From contig CAMKFK010000004.1 in NCBI GenBank assembly GCA_946411835.1, positions 1-56,450 on the forward strand: 56,450 nt of DNA, given 5' to 3'. A program made the position numbers and the translations under genes. Below the pieces are notes generated by a model. The model did no database searches. It was given only the letters and a program-made list of their open reading frames with translations, and was not told the origin of the DNA. Within the stretch, counting starts at the first letter, position 1, and each line of letters starts with the position of its first letter. Positions 25,704 to 34,796 of the stretch are shown piece by piece. The DNA comes from an uncultured Clostridia bacterium. Lineage in GTDB: Bacteria > Bacillota > Clostridia > Oscillospirales > Oscillospiraceae.

Positions 25704-26588
25704 ATGGTCAAGAGCATGACCGGCTACGGCCGGGCAAGAGAAACCCGAAACGGGCGCGATATCACCGTTGAGGTGCGCGGCGTCAACAACCGTTACCTCG
25801 ACGTGACGGTCAAGCTGCCGCGCGCGTATATCTTCACTGAGGACGCGGTCAAGCGCCGCGTCCAGAGCGCCGTCTCGCGCGGCAAGGTGGACGTCTTCAT
25901 CAGCATCGACGCCGCCGGCGCGGACGCTACCGTCGTCAGTGTCAACGAACCGCTGGCGGCGTCGTACCTTGCGGCGCTGCAAACCATCGTCTCGCTGGGC
26001 GGCGCGTCAATGCGCGGGGAATACTCCGCCGCAGACGTGGCGCGTTTTCCCGACGTGCTGACCGTCACCAAGGCGGAGGAGGATTTGGAGAGCCTGCAGG
26101 CGGACGTCTGCGCCGTTGCGGACGAGGCGCTCGCTGCATTCAACGCCATGCGCGCCGTCGAGGGCGAGAAGCTGGCGGAGGATATCGGCGCGCGCCTGAC
26201 CGAAATCGAGGCACTGACCGGCAAGGTCGAACAGCGCTCGCCGGAGACGGTGCGCGAGTACCGCGAGAAGCTGACCGCGCGGATGCAGGAGGCGCTGCAA
26301 AGCACCACGATCGACGAGTCGCGTATTCTCACCGAGGCGGCGATTTACGCCGACAAGATCGCTGTGGACGAGGAGACCGTGCGCCTGCGCAGCCATGTGT
26401 CCCAGCTTCGTTCGATGCTCGCATCCGACGAGCCGATGGGCCGCAAGATGGATTTTCTCATTCAGGAGGTCAACCGCGAGAGCAACACCGTCGGCTCGAA
26501 GTGCAACGACGTGGACATTGCCCGCGTGGTTGTAGCGCTCAAGGCGGAGGTCGAGAAGATCCGCGAGCAGGTGCAGAACATCGAATGA
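25704..26588 (+). CDS. yicC: YicC family endoribonuclease
   Basis: YicC/YloC proteins are endoribonucleases involved in RNA decay. The 294-residue protein starts with the family signature [11 protein letters not shown] and ends [14 protein letters not shown]-like, with the conserved [20 protein letters not shown] block. AGGAGAGAG precedes the ATG at 25704. It leads the familiar yicC-remA-gmk-rpoZ-priA order. Confidence 0.95.
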   Translation: MVKSMTGYGRARETRNGRDITVEVRGVNNRYLDVTVKLPRAYIFTEDAVKRRVQSAVSRGKVDVFISIDAAGADATVVSVNEPLAASYLAALQTIVSLGGASMRGEYSAADVARFPDVLTVTKAEEDLESLQADVCAVADEALAAFNAMRAVEGEKLAEDIGARLTEIEALTGKVEQRSPETVREYREKLTARMQEALQSTTIDESRILTEAAIYADKIAVDEETVRLRSHVSQLRSMLASDEPMGRKMDFLIQEVNRESNTVGSKCNDVDIARVVVALKAEVEKIREQVQNIE

Positions 26589-26598
26589 GGGGGACGGC

Positions 26599-26862
26599 AT
26601 GCAGCTCATCAACATTGGCTTCGGCAACATGGTCTCCGCCGAGCGGATGCTCGCAGTGGTCTCGCCGGACTCCGCGCCCATCAAGCGCCTGATTCAGGAG
26701 TCCCGCGAGCGCGGGATGCTCATCGACGCCACCTACGGCAGGAAAACCGCAGCCGTATTCGTCATGGACAGCGACCATGTCGTGCTCTCCGCCATCCCGG
26801 CGGATAAAATCATATCCCGTACCGGAATCGAGGTGCTGGGTGGTCTGCACATGGAGGATTAA
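26599..26862 (+). CDS. remA: RemA/DUF370 regulatory protein
   Basis: This 87-residue protein matches RemA, a DNA-binding regulator of extracellular matrix and osmoprotection genes in Bacillus. Family signatures [37 protein letters not shown] and SDHVVLSAI are all present. GAGGGGGA lies just before the ATG. In organisms without biofilm operons its targets are unknown. Confidence 0.95.
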   Translation: MQLINIGFGNMVSAERMLAVVSPDSAPIKRLIQESRERGMLIDATYGRKTAAVFVMDSDHVVLSAIPADKIISRTGIEVLGGLHMED

Positions 26863-26865
26863 GCT

Positions 26866-27501
26866 ATGCAGAGAGGAAAGACTTTCATTATTTCCGGACC
26901 CTCCGGCGTTGGGAAAAGCACGGTGCTCCATGAGCTGTTTCAGGGGCGGGACGATCTGTACTTCTCCGTCTCCGCCACCACGCGCTCGCCGCGCGAGGGG
27001 GAGGTGGACGGCGTCCACTACCACTTCCTCTCCGCAGCGCGCTTTCGGGAGCTGATCGAGGCGGACGCGCTGCTCGAATATGCAGAATACGTCGGCAGCT
27101 TCTACGGCACGCCGAAGAAGCTCGTGGACCGCGCGATGGACGAGGGCAAGGACGTTATCCTTGACATTGAGGTGCAGGGCGCGCTCCAGGTCGCGGCGAA
27201 GCGCCCGGAGACCGTGCGCATCTTCATTGCCCCGCCGTCGTGGCAGGAGCTGGAGCGCCGCCTCGTTGAGCGGGGCACGGACAGCCCGGACAAGGTGCAG
27301 AAGCGCCTGCTCCGCGCCAGGACCGAGCTGCAAACCGCCGGCGTCTACGACTACTTTGTCATCAACGACACCGTGGAAAACGCGGTGCGTGAGATCAACG
27401 CCATCATGCTGGCAGAGCACTGCAAGCCTGCCGACCGCATGGATATACTGAACGAATCAGGCGCTGAAACACCCACACGTACATCCCTGTCATCTCGCTG
27501 A
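26866..27501 (+). CDS. gmk: guanylate kinase
   Basis: Gmk phosphorylates GMP to GDP with ATP. The 211-residue protein shows P-loop GPSGVGKST (residues 9-17), the GMP-binding SVSATTRSPREGEVDGVHYHF, and LDIEVQGALQV. The C-terminal 15 residues or so (GAETPTRTSLSSR) extend beyond the family core. The start is 3 bases after remA. Confidence 0.97.
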   Translation: MQRGKTFIISGPSGVGKSTVLHELFQGRDDLYFSVSATTRSPREGEVDGVHYHFLSAARFRELIEADALLEYAEYVGSFYGTPKKLVDRAMDEGKDVILDIEVQGALQVAAKRPETVRIFIAPPSWQELERRLVERGTDSPDKVQKRLLRARTELQTAGVYDYFVINDTVENAVREINAIMLAEHCKPADRMDILNESGAETPTRTSLSSR

Positions 27502-27524
27502 TTTTAAGAAAGAAGGAACCTGTT

Positions 27525-27737
27525 ATGATGCTCTATCCCGCCATGTACAAGCTCAACGAGAGCGTGCCCAACCGCTACCTGCTCGTCAACGTCGTCGCGC
27601 GGCGCGCCCGGCAAATTGCCGAGGCTGCCGACGAGAGCGGCGAGCCGCTGGATGTGAAGCCCGTCACCATCGCCCTCAACGAGGTGGCTGACGGCAAGCT
27701 CAGCGCCGCCGACGTGGACATCACGATCAGACGTTGA
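27525..27737 (+). CDS. rpoZ: RNA polymerase omega subunit
   Basis: Omega helps assemble RNA polymerase by wrapping the beta-prime tail. The 70-residue protein has the standard omega core: NRYLLVNVVARRARQIAE, then KPVTIALNEVADGKL. The position between gmk and priA is conserved. GAAGGAACC precedes the ATG. Its stop overlaps the priA TTG start. Confidence 0.95.
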   Translation: MMLYPAMYKLNESVPNRYLLVNVVARRARQIAEAADESGEPLDVKPVTIALNEVADGKLSAADVDITIRR

Positions 27738-30181
27738 CGGAGCTTGCGCGTGTCGCGGTCAGCGGCGTACCCTATGCCGCCGACCGCGCCTATACCTACC
27801 GGGTCCCCGAGCCGCTGCTCGGCGCGGTGCGCGCCGGAATGCGCGTCACCGTGCCCTTCGGGCGCGGCAACCGGCGCGGCGAGGGCTTCGTGCTGGAGCT
27901 GACCCGGGGCGAGCCGGAGCCCTCGTTCAAGCCCATCGACGCCGTGCTCGACGACGCGCCGCTGATGGACGGAGAACTGCTGCGCCTTGTCCGCTGGATG
28001 AAGGCGCGGTACTTCTGCACCTATTACGACGCCATTCGAACGATCCTGCCCTCCGGCGTGTGGTTCCGCTATACGGAGCTTTGGCGAATTGCCGACGGGC
28101 TGGACGCGGAATCCGCGCTTGCCGCCGTTCCGCCCGAGAGCACGGAGGCGGCGATCCTGCGCGAGCTGGCGGCGACGGGAAAGGCGAGCATGGAGGCGCT
28201 TGCCAGAGTCTGTGGCGACGCGGCGGCGAATGCGCTTAAGACCCTGCGGGACAGGGCGCTCGTTGAGGTCGAGAAGACCGCCGCGCGCACGGTCAGCGAC
28301 AAGCGGGTGCGCATGGTCTCCCTCGCCGTGGACAGTGAGAGCGCCAAGGCGGCGGCGTCAAAGCAGAAGAACGCCACTGTGCGCCGCGCGGTGGTGGAGC
28401 TGCTGTGCGCGCAGGGCGCGCTGCCCAACACCGACGTATACTACTACACCGGCGCGACCGCGCAGACCCTCCGCAGAATGGAAAAGGACGGCGTCCTCCG
28501 CTTCACGGAGCTGGAGGTTCTCCGCGTGCCAAGTTACCAGGCGGCAACCATGCCGCCGATCGTTCTCAACGAGGAGCAGCAGGCCGCCTTCGACGGGCTG
28601 GACGCGCTCGCGCGGAGCGGTTCGGCGCACGTCGCGCTGCTGCACGGCGTGACCGCCAGCGGCAAGACGCAGGTCTACATTCGCCTCATTGAAGAGACGC
28701 TTGCGCGCGGCAGAACGGCGCTTTTGCTCGTGCCGGAGATCGCGCTGACGCCGCAGATGATGGCGAAGTTCACCGCCTGCTTCGGCAACGAGGTCGCCAT
28801 GCTCCACAGCGCCCTGCGCCTGACGGAGCGCTACGACCAGTGGAAGCGCATCCGGCGCGGCGAGGTCAAGGTTGTGCTCGGCACGCGCTCGGCAGTGTTC
28901 GCGCCGCTGCAAAACCTTGGCGTCCTTATTATGGACGAGGAGCAGGAGGGCACCTATACCTCCGAAAACGCACCTCGATACCACACGCGCGACATTGCGC
29001 AGTTTCGCTGCGCCCGGCACGGCGCGCTGCTCCTGCTCGGCTCCGCGACGCCGACTGTGGAGTCCGCGTACTACGCAAAAACAGGACGATATCAAGCATT
29101 TCACCTTTACAGAAGATACAACGAACACGACCTGCCCTCCGTCAACATCGTGGATATGCGGCAGGAGCTGCGCGCCGGGAACGACGGCGTCTTGAGCGAA
29201 CCGCTGCGCACGGAGCTGGCAGACAACCTTCGGCGCGGGGAGCAGAGCATCCTGTTTCTCAACCGGCGCGGCAGCGCGCGGATGCTGCTGTGCGGCGAAT
29301 GCGGCGCGGCGCCCGAATGCCCCCGATGCAGCGTGCCGCTGACCTATCACTCCGCGAACCGCCGCCTGATGTGCCACTACTGCGGGTTTTCACGCCCGGC
29401 CTATGAGCGCTGTCCCGATTGCGGCGCGCCCATGCGTCCGCTGGGCGTGGGAACGCAGAAGGTGGAGCAGGAGCTGTCCGAGACCTTTCCGGGCGTCGGC
29501 ATCCTGCGCATGGACGCCGACACTGTCGGCGCGACCCACGCGCACGAGACCCTGCTGCGCCGTTTTGAAGCCGAACGAACCCCCATCCTCATCGGCACCC
29601 AGATGGTCGCCAAGGGGCTGGATTTCGAGAACGTCACGCTCGTCGGCGTGCTGGCGGCGGACTTGTCGCTTTATGTGGATCACTTCCGCGCGGGGGAGCG
29701 GACGTTCAGCCTGCTGTCTCAGGTCGTGGGACGCGCGGGACGCGGCGGTAAGCGCGGCCGAGCGGTCATCCAGACCTACACGCCCGACAACGACGTGATC
29801 CGTGCCGCCGCCGCGCAGGACTACGAGGCGTTTTACCGAAGCGAGATTCGGATGCGCGCGCTGCGGCGCTATCCGCCCTTCGGCGACCTCATCACGTTGA
29901 CCGTGACGGGGGCGGACGAGGGGCAGGTTCTTCGCGCGGCGACCGCCCTGCGCGACGCGCTGCGCGCAGAGCTTGGACGGCTCTGCTGGGATGCCGAGGT
30001 GCTTGGTCCGGCGGGCGCGCCCGTCGTCAAGGTGAACAACCGCTACCGGTACCGCGTGTTCCTCGCCGCCAAAAACACCGGCGAGCTGCGGCGTCTGGTC
30101 GGCGAGTTCCTGCTTGCCTTTCATCGGCACAGCGAAAACCGCAGTCTCGACGTGTTTGCCGACTGCAATGCAGCAGACTGA
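27734..30181 (+). CDS. priA: primosomal protein N' (replication restart helicase)
   Basis: PriA reloads the replisome at stalled forks. The 815-residue protein has an N-terminal 3'-end-binding domain, helicase lobes with Walker A GVTASGKTQ and a DEEQ box in IMDEEQEGTY (DEEQ rather than DEEH), and a zinc-binding insert with eight cysteines (CGECGAAPECPRC...CHYCGF...CPDCGAP). The start is TTG at 27734, overlapping the rpoZ stop and lacking its own ribosome site, so coupling is likely. No ATG or GTG is available nearby in frame. Confidence 0.96.
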   Translation: MTELARVAVSGVPYAADRAYTYRVPEPLLGAVRAGMRVTVPFGRGNRRGEGFVLELTRGEPEPSFKPIDAVLDDAPLMDGELLRLVRWMKARYFCTYYDAIRTILPSGVWFRYTELWRIADGLDAESALAAVPPESTEAAILRELAATGKASMEALARVCGDAAANALKTLRDRALVEVEKTAARTVSDKRVRMVSLAVDSESAKAAASKQKNATVRRAVVELLCAQGALPNTDVYYYTGATAQTLRRMEKDGVLRFTELEVLRVPSYQAATMPPIVLNEEQQAAFDGLDALARSGSAHVALLHGVTASGKTQVYIRLIEETLARGRTALLLVPEIALTPQMMAKFTACFGNEVAMLHSALRLTERYDQWKRIRRGEVKVVLGTRSAVFAPLQNLGVLIMDEEQEGTYTSENAPRYHTRDIAQFRCARHGALLLLGSATPTVESAYYAKTGRYQAFHLYRRYNEHDLPSVNIVDMRQELRAGNDGVLSEPLRTELADNLRRGEQSILFLNRRGSARMLLCGECGAAPECPRCSVPLTYHSANRRLMCHYCGFSRPAYERCPDCGAPMRPLGVGTQKVEQELSETFPGVGILRMDADTVGATHAHETLLRRFEAERTPILIGTQMVAKGLDFENVTLVGVLAADLSLYVDHFRAGERTFSLLSQVVGRAGRGGKRGRAVIQTYTPDNDVIRAAAAQDYEAFYRSEIRMRALRRYPPFGDLITLTVTGADEGQVLRAATALRDALRAELGRLCWDAEVLGPAGAPVVKVNNRYRYRVFLAAKNTGELRRLVGEFLLAFHRHSENRSLDVFADCNAAD

Positions 30182-30211
30182 GCCTGTCAGACGGCGGTCG
30201 ATTTTGCCTTT

Positions 30212-30240
30212 TTGCAATCGGCTGATTTGGTTATCATAAT
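30212..30240 (+). promoter_or_regulatory. promoter of the def-rsgA operon
   Basis: TTGCAA (30212-30217) and CATAAT (30235-30240) have a 17-base spacer, 15 bases before the def start codon. That is tight but workable, since the start site would be near 30247. Confidence 0.6.
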
Positions 30241-30255
30241 AAAGGGAGAAAAACT

Positions 30256-30765
30256 ATGGCGATTCGTAAAATAGTAGAGCGGGGAGACCCCATCCTCGAA
30301 AAAAAGTGCCGCCTTGTGACTGACTTCAATACGCGGCTGCATACCCTGCTGGACGACATGGCGGAGACGCTGGAGGAATCCGGCGGCATCGGCCTCGCCG
30401 CGCCGCAGGTCGGCATCCTGCGCCGCGTCTGTATCGTCGAGGACAGCGAGGGCGAGATCATCGAGCTCATCAACCCCGAGATCATTTTCGAGGAGGGCGA
30501 GCAGACGGGGCTGGAGGGTTGCCTGAGCATTCCCGGACGCTTCGGCATCGTTACCCGCCCCTACACCGTGCGCGTCCGCGCGCAGGACCGCTTTGGCGAC
30601 GAGTTTGAGATCGAGGATGAGGACCTGACCGCGCGCTGCCTCTGCCACGAGATCGAGCATCTGGACGGGCACCTGTACACCGAGCACTGCGATCACCTGC
30701 TCACCGACGAGGAGGTTGAGCAGTACATCAAGGACCACCCGGAGCAGTTTGAGGAGGACGAATGA
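30256..30765 (+). CDS. def: peptide deformylase
   Basis: Def removes the formyl group from nascent N-terminal Met. The 169-residue protein has all three motifs: GGIGLAAPQVG, EGCLSIPG (metal Cys) and CHEIEHLDG (HExxH metal ligands). AAAGGGAGAAAAAC precedes the ATG. It overlaps fmt by 4 bases, pairing the deformylase with the formyltransferase. Confidence 0.97.
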   Translation: MAIRKIVERGDPILEKKCRLVTDFNTRLHTLLDDMAETLEESGGIGLAAPQVGILRRVCIVEDSEGEIIELINPEIIFEEGEQTGLEGCLSIPGRFGIVTRPYTVRVRAQDRFGDEFEIEDEDLTARCLCHEIEHLDGHLYTEHCDHLLTDEEVEQYIKDHPEQFEEDE

Positions 30766-31685
30766 AACTCGTCTTTATGGGTACGCCGGACTTTGCCGTC
30801 GCGTCGCTCCGCCGCCTGGCGGAGGATGGGCACGAGATCATCGGCGTTTTCACACAGCCGGACAAGCCTGGGAATCGCAAGAAGCTGACAGTGCCGCCTG
30901 TCAAGGACTTTGCCTTGTCCATTGGTTTGCCGGTCTTCCAGCCCGCGTCCCTGCGCGATCCGGCGGCGCTCGCGCTGCTGCGGGACCTCCGCCCGGAGCT
31001 GACGGTCGTTGCCGCCTATGGTCAGATCCTCCCGGAGAGCGTTCTGAATGTGCCAGCACTGGGCAGCGTCAACGTCCACGGCTCGCTCCTGCCGAAGTAC
31101 CGGGGCGCTGCGCCGATCAACCGCGCCATCCTCAACGGCGAGCGCGAGACCGGCGTTACGATCATGCACATGGCGAAAAAGCTGGACGCGGGCGACATCA
31201 TCTCCGCCCGCTCCACGCCCATCGACCCGGACGAGGACGCCGAGCAATTGTTCGCGCGCCTCGCGGTGATCGGGGCGGACCTGCTCTGCGAGACCATTCC
31301 CGCCATCGCGGACGGCACCGCGACGCGCATTCCGCAGAACGACGCGGACGCAACCTACGCCGCCATGCTTTCCCGCGAGATGTCGCCCATCGACTGGGGC
31401 GGGAGCGCGGAGGAGATCGTCAACCAGATACGCGCGCTCGTGCCGTGGCCCTGCGCGACGATGACGCTGGACGGCGGGCGAGCGAAGGTCTGGCACGCCC
31501 TGCGCGGCGGCGAGACCGAGGACGTGCCCGGTACGCGCCGGGCGGCAAAGCAGGGGATTGCGTGCGCCTGCGGCGACGGGAAAAGCGTCGTCGTCACCGA
31601 GGTGCAGTACGAGGGCGGAAAGCGCATGACGGCGAGCGCGTGGCTGAACGGAAGGCGTGTCGTACCGGGCACGGTGCTCGCATGA
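30762..31685 (+). CDS. fmt: methionyl-tRNA formyltransferase
   Basis: Fmt formylates initiator Met-tRNA using 10-formyl-THF. The 307-residue protein shows FMGTPDFAV at the N-terminus, the folate-site VNVHGSLLPKYRGAAPINRAIL, and TGVTIMHMAKKLDAGDI. The C-terminal OB-like tRNA-binding domain follows after residue 205. It overlaps rsmB by 4 bases. Confidence 0.97.
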   Translation: MKLVFMGTPDFAVASLRRLAEDGHEIIGVFTQPDKPGNRKKLTVPPVKDFALSIGLPVFQPASLRDPAALALLRDLRPELTVVAAYGQILPESVLNVPALGSVNVHGSLLPKYRGAAPINRAILNGERETGVTIMHMAKKLDAGDIISARSTPIDPDEDAEQLFARLAVIGADLLCETIPAIADGTATRIPQNDADATYAAMLSREMSPIDWGGSAEEIVNQIRALVPWPCATMTLDGGRAKVWHALRGGETEDVPGTRRAAKQGIACACGDGKSVVVTEVQYEGGKRMTASAWLNGRRVVPGTVLA

Positions 31686-32995
31686 GCGCGCGTGCCGTCG
31701 CCCTGCGGGTGCTGACCGCCTGCCGCAAAAATGATGCGTGGGCGGACGCGGCGCTCTCGGCGGAGCTGTCCCGCGAGAATCCGCGCACGGTGGACGCCGC
31801 GCTCGCCAGCCGCATTGTCTACGGCGTGCTGCAAAACCGCATCCTGCTCGACTACCGTCTTGCCGCCTGCTGCGCCCAGCGGATCGATCATTTGCAGCAT
31901 CCGCTGCCCGATATCCTGCGCATTGGGGCGTACCAGATTCTGTTTCTCGATAAGGTTCCCGACCATGCCGCTGTCAGCGAGGCAGTGGAGCTGGCGAGGG
32001 CAAACCGTCGCGGCGCGGCGGCAGGGCTGGTCAACGCCGTGCTGCGCAGGCTGTCTCAGGAAAAGGACCATCTGACCGCGCTGCCGCGCGACCCGATGGA
32101 GCGCCTGAGCGTCGAAACCAGCCACCCCTTGTGGCTGGTGAAAAAACTGACCGCCGTTCTCGGCGCGGACGAGGCGGCGGCTTTCCTGCGCGCCGACAAC
32201 GTCGTCGCGCCCGTCACGGCGCAGGTCAACCCGCTCAGAACCACGCGGGACGCGCTGCTCGACGAGCTGCGCCGCGCCGGGATCGACGCGAAGCCGCACT
32301 CGTGGGCGCCGGACTGTGTGGAGCTGACGGGCGCGGGCGATCTCTCCACGCTGCCCGCGTTCTATCGGGGCGCGTTCCTCGTGCAGGACGCGGCGGCATG
32401 GCTCGTCTCGTTTGTCGCCGGGGTACAGCCGGGAATGAACGTGATGGACGTTTGCGCCGCGCCGGGCGGGAAATCGTTCTCCGCCGCCTTTGCCATGAAA
32501 AACCGGGGCAGGATCGTCGCCTGCGACCGGTATGAGAACAAGCTCAAGCGCATCCACAGCGGCGCGGAGCGCCTCGGCGTCGAGATCATTGAGACCTGCG
32601 CGGCGGACGGGCGCGTGTTCCGCCCCGAATGGGAGGACGCCTTTGACGTGGTGCTCTGCGACGTGCCCTGCTCCGGGCTTGGAATCATCCGAAAAAAACC
32701 GGATATCCGCTATAAGCCGGCGGCGCCGCTGGAGGAGCTGCCGGAGATACAGCGGGCGATTCTTGCCAACGCCGCGCGCTATGTGCGTCCGGGCGGCGCG
32801 CTGGTCTACTCGATCTGCACCGTACTGCCGGAGGAGAACGAAGCCGTGACCGATGGCTTTCTCGCGAATCACGGCGCGTTCCGCTACGAGGCGTTTGCGC
32901 TGCCGATCGGAACGACGGCGGGACATATTACGCTGCTGCCGCACCGTCACGATACTGACGGATTCTATATCGCAAAGCTGAGAAAAGAAGCATGA
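31682..32995 (+). CDS. rsmB: 16S rRNA (cytosine(967)-C5)-methyltransferase
   Basis: RsmB methylates C967 of 16S rRNA. The 437-residue protein has a NusB-like RNA-binding N-terminus (ARAVALRVLTACRKN) and a C-terminal MTase domain with VCAAPGGKS (SAM loop) and the catalytic Cys in CDVPCSGLG, followed by RKKPDIRYK. The ATG at 31682 overlaps the fmt stop; the long frame upstream to 30716 is out of family and rejected. It overlaps rlmN by 4 bases. Confidence 0.96.
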   Translation: MSARAVALRVLTACRKNDAWADAALSAELSRENPRTVDAALASRIVYGVLQNRILLDYRLAACCAQRIDHLQHPLPDILRIGAYQILFLDKVPDHAAVSEAVELARANRRGAAAGLVNAVLRRLSQEKDHLTALPRDPMERLSVETSHPLWLVKKLTAVLGADEAAAFLRADNVVAPVTAQVNPLRTTRDALLDELRRAGIDAKPHSWAPDCVELTGAGDLSTLPAFYRGAFLVQDAAAWLVSFVAGVQPGMNVMDVCAAPGGKSFSAAFAMKNRGRIVACDRYENKLKRIHSGAERLGVEIIETCAADGRVFRPEWEDAFDVVLCDVPCSGLGIIRKKPDIRYKPAAPLEELPEIQRAILANAARYVRPGGALVYSICTVLPEENEAVTDGFLANHGAFRYEAFALPIGTTAGHITLLPHRHDTDGFYIAKLRKEA

Positions 32996-34038
32996 AGGAC
33001 ATCAAAAGCATGACGCTGAACGAACTGACAGAGGACTTGAAGACGCTTGGGGAGGCGTCCTTCCGGGGCGCGCAGGTCTATTCCTGGCTGCACCGGGGCG
33101 TGACGGATTTCGGGCAGATGAGCAACCTTTCCAAGCCCCTGCGCCGGAAGCTCGCGGAGCGTTACGAAATCACCGCGCCCAAGGTCGCGCGCAAGCAGGT
33201 CTCCCGCCTCGACGGGACCATCAAATACCTCTGGGAGCTGGGGGACGGCAACTGCATTGAATCGGTGCTCATGTCGTACCGCCACGGCAATACCGTCTGC
33301 ATCTCCACGCAGGTGGGCTGCCGCATGGGATGCAAATTCTGCGCTTCCACCGTTGCGGGCCGGGTGCGCGACCTTGTGCCGTCCGAAATGCTCGATCAGG
33401 TGCTCTTCACGCAGCTGGACTCCGGTCGGGAGATTTCCAACATCGTGCTCATGGGCATCGGCGAGCCGACGGACAACCTCGACAACGTTCTGCGCTTTCT
33501 TGACCTTGTCAACAGCCCGGAGGGGCTGAACATCGGAATGCGCCATATCTCGCTGTCCACCTGCGGCGTGGTGCCGGGCATTGACCGGCTGGCGGAGCTG
33601 GGCTTGCAGCTGACGCTGTCCGTCTCCCTACACGCGCCCGACAGCGAGACGCGCTCGCGCATTATGCCGGTGAACAACGCCTACGACGTGGAGGAGCTGT
33701 TTGACGCCTGCCACCGCTATTTCCGCAGAACGGGGCGGCGCATTTCCTTTGAATACGCCATGATCGACGGCGTGAACGACAGCGACGCGCAGGCTGACCT
33801 GCTCGCGCGCAGGATCAAGGGGATGCCGGGCCACGTCAACCTGATTCCGCTCAACGATGTGGTGGAGAGCGCATTCAAGCCGAGCCGCCGTATCGCCGCG
33901 TTTCAAAATCGTCTGGAATCGCACGGGGTCACGGCGACCGTGCGCCGCAGTCTCGGCGGCGATATTGACGCCTCCTGCGGCCAGCTTCGGCGAAAGGCGC
34001 AGGAGGAAGCCAACAGGGAAAGGGGAGAGCAGGCATGA
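32992..34038 (+). CDS. rlmN: dual-specificity 23S rRNA/tRNA methyltransferase RlmN
   Basis: This radical SAM enzyme installs m2A2503 in 23S rRNA and m2A37 in some tRNAs. In 348 residues the 4Fe-4S cluster motif CRMGCKFCAS is visible (about residue 106), the GIGEPTDNLDNV region follows, and the methyl-carrying Cys lies in DIDASCGQL near the end. The start overlaps the rsmB stop (ATGA). Confidence 0.97.
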   Translation: MKDIKSMTLNELTEDLKTLGEASFRGAQVYSWLHRGVTDFGQMSNLSKPLRRKLAERYEITAPKVARKQVSRLDGTIKYLWELGDGNCIESVLMSYRHGNTVCISTQVGCRMGCKFCASTVAGRVRDLVPSEMLDQVLFTQLDSGREISNIVLMGIGEPTDNLDNVLRFLDLVNSPEGLNIGMRHISLSTCGVVPGIDRLAELGLQLTLSVSLHAPDSETRSRIMPVNNAYDVEELFDACHRYFRRTGRRISFEYAMIDGVNDSDAQADLLARRIKGMPGHVNLIPLNDVVESAFKPSRRIAAFQNRLESHGVTATVRRSLGGDIDASCGQLRRKAQEEANRERGEQA

Positions 34039-34796
34039 AGGCATGGGGCGTCACGGATGTGGGACTCAAGCGCCGCGAAAACCAGGATACCTTCGCCATT
34101 GAGACCTTCGGCGCGCCGCATTCTATCGTCGCAGTGGTCTGTGACGGTATGGGCGGCGTCAGCGGCGGCCGGCTGGCCAGCACGCTGGCGGTCTCGACCT
34201 TTATGGACGCGCTGCACGAGCTGACGCAGCCGGCGATGACGGTGGAGCAGGTGCGCGCCATGCAGCGCGACTGTGTCCGCCTCGCAAACCGCGCGGTGTT
34301 TGAACGCTCGCTTACGTCCGAGGACTACCGGGGCATGGGCACCACTTTGGTATCCGCCGTGGTTTCCAGCGAGGTGGCGGTGGTCGCAAACGTGGGCGAC
34401 AGCCGCGCCTATCACATCGGCGCGGGCGGCATCCGCCGCGTCACGCATGACCATTCCGTCGTGGAGGAGATGCTCGCCTCCGGGGAGATCACGCCCGAGC
34501 AGGCGCGCACGCATCCCAACCGCAACCTCATCACCCGCGCGCTGGGACCGGAGCCGGACATCGCCTGTGACACCTATGTCGTCCCGCTGAAGCGCGGGGA
34601 CTGTCTGCTCCTGTGCACGGACGGCGTGACCGGAACCGCGCTGGATCGGGAGCTGCTGGAGATCGTGCACTCGACGCCGGACGGCGACGCCGCGCTTGCG
34701 CGGCTGCTTGAGCTCGCCAGGAGCCGGGGCGCGCCCGACAACGTTACCGCTGTGCTGATCCGCAGCGACGCAGAGGAGGTGCGCACGGATGGATAA
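34035..34796 (+). CDS. stp: Stp1/PrpC-type PP2C phosphatase
   Basis: This PP2C serine/threonine phosphatase opposes the kinase encoded next to it. The 253 residues show DVGLKRRENQD, VVCDGMGGVSGG (metal Asp), GDSRAYHIG, VTHDHSVVEEM and GAPDNVTAVL, all typical of PrpC. It overlaps rlmN by 4 and prkC by 8 bases, so kinase and phosphatase are made together. Confidence 0.96.
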   Translation: MKAWGVTDVGLKRRENQDTFAIETFGAPHSIVAVVCDGMGGVSGGRLASTLAVSTFMDALHELTQPAMTVEQVRAMQRDCVRLANRAVFERSLTSEDYRGMGTTLVSAVVSSEVAVVANVGDSRAYHIGAGGIRRVTHDHSVVEEMLASGEITPEQARTHPNRNLITRALGPEPDIACDTYVVPLKRGDCLLLCTDGVTGTALDRELLEIVHSTPDGDAALARLLELARSRGAPDNVTAVLIRSDAEEVRTDG

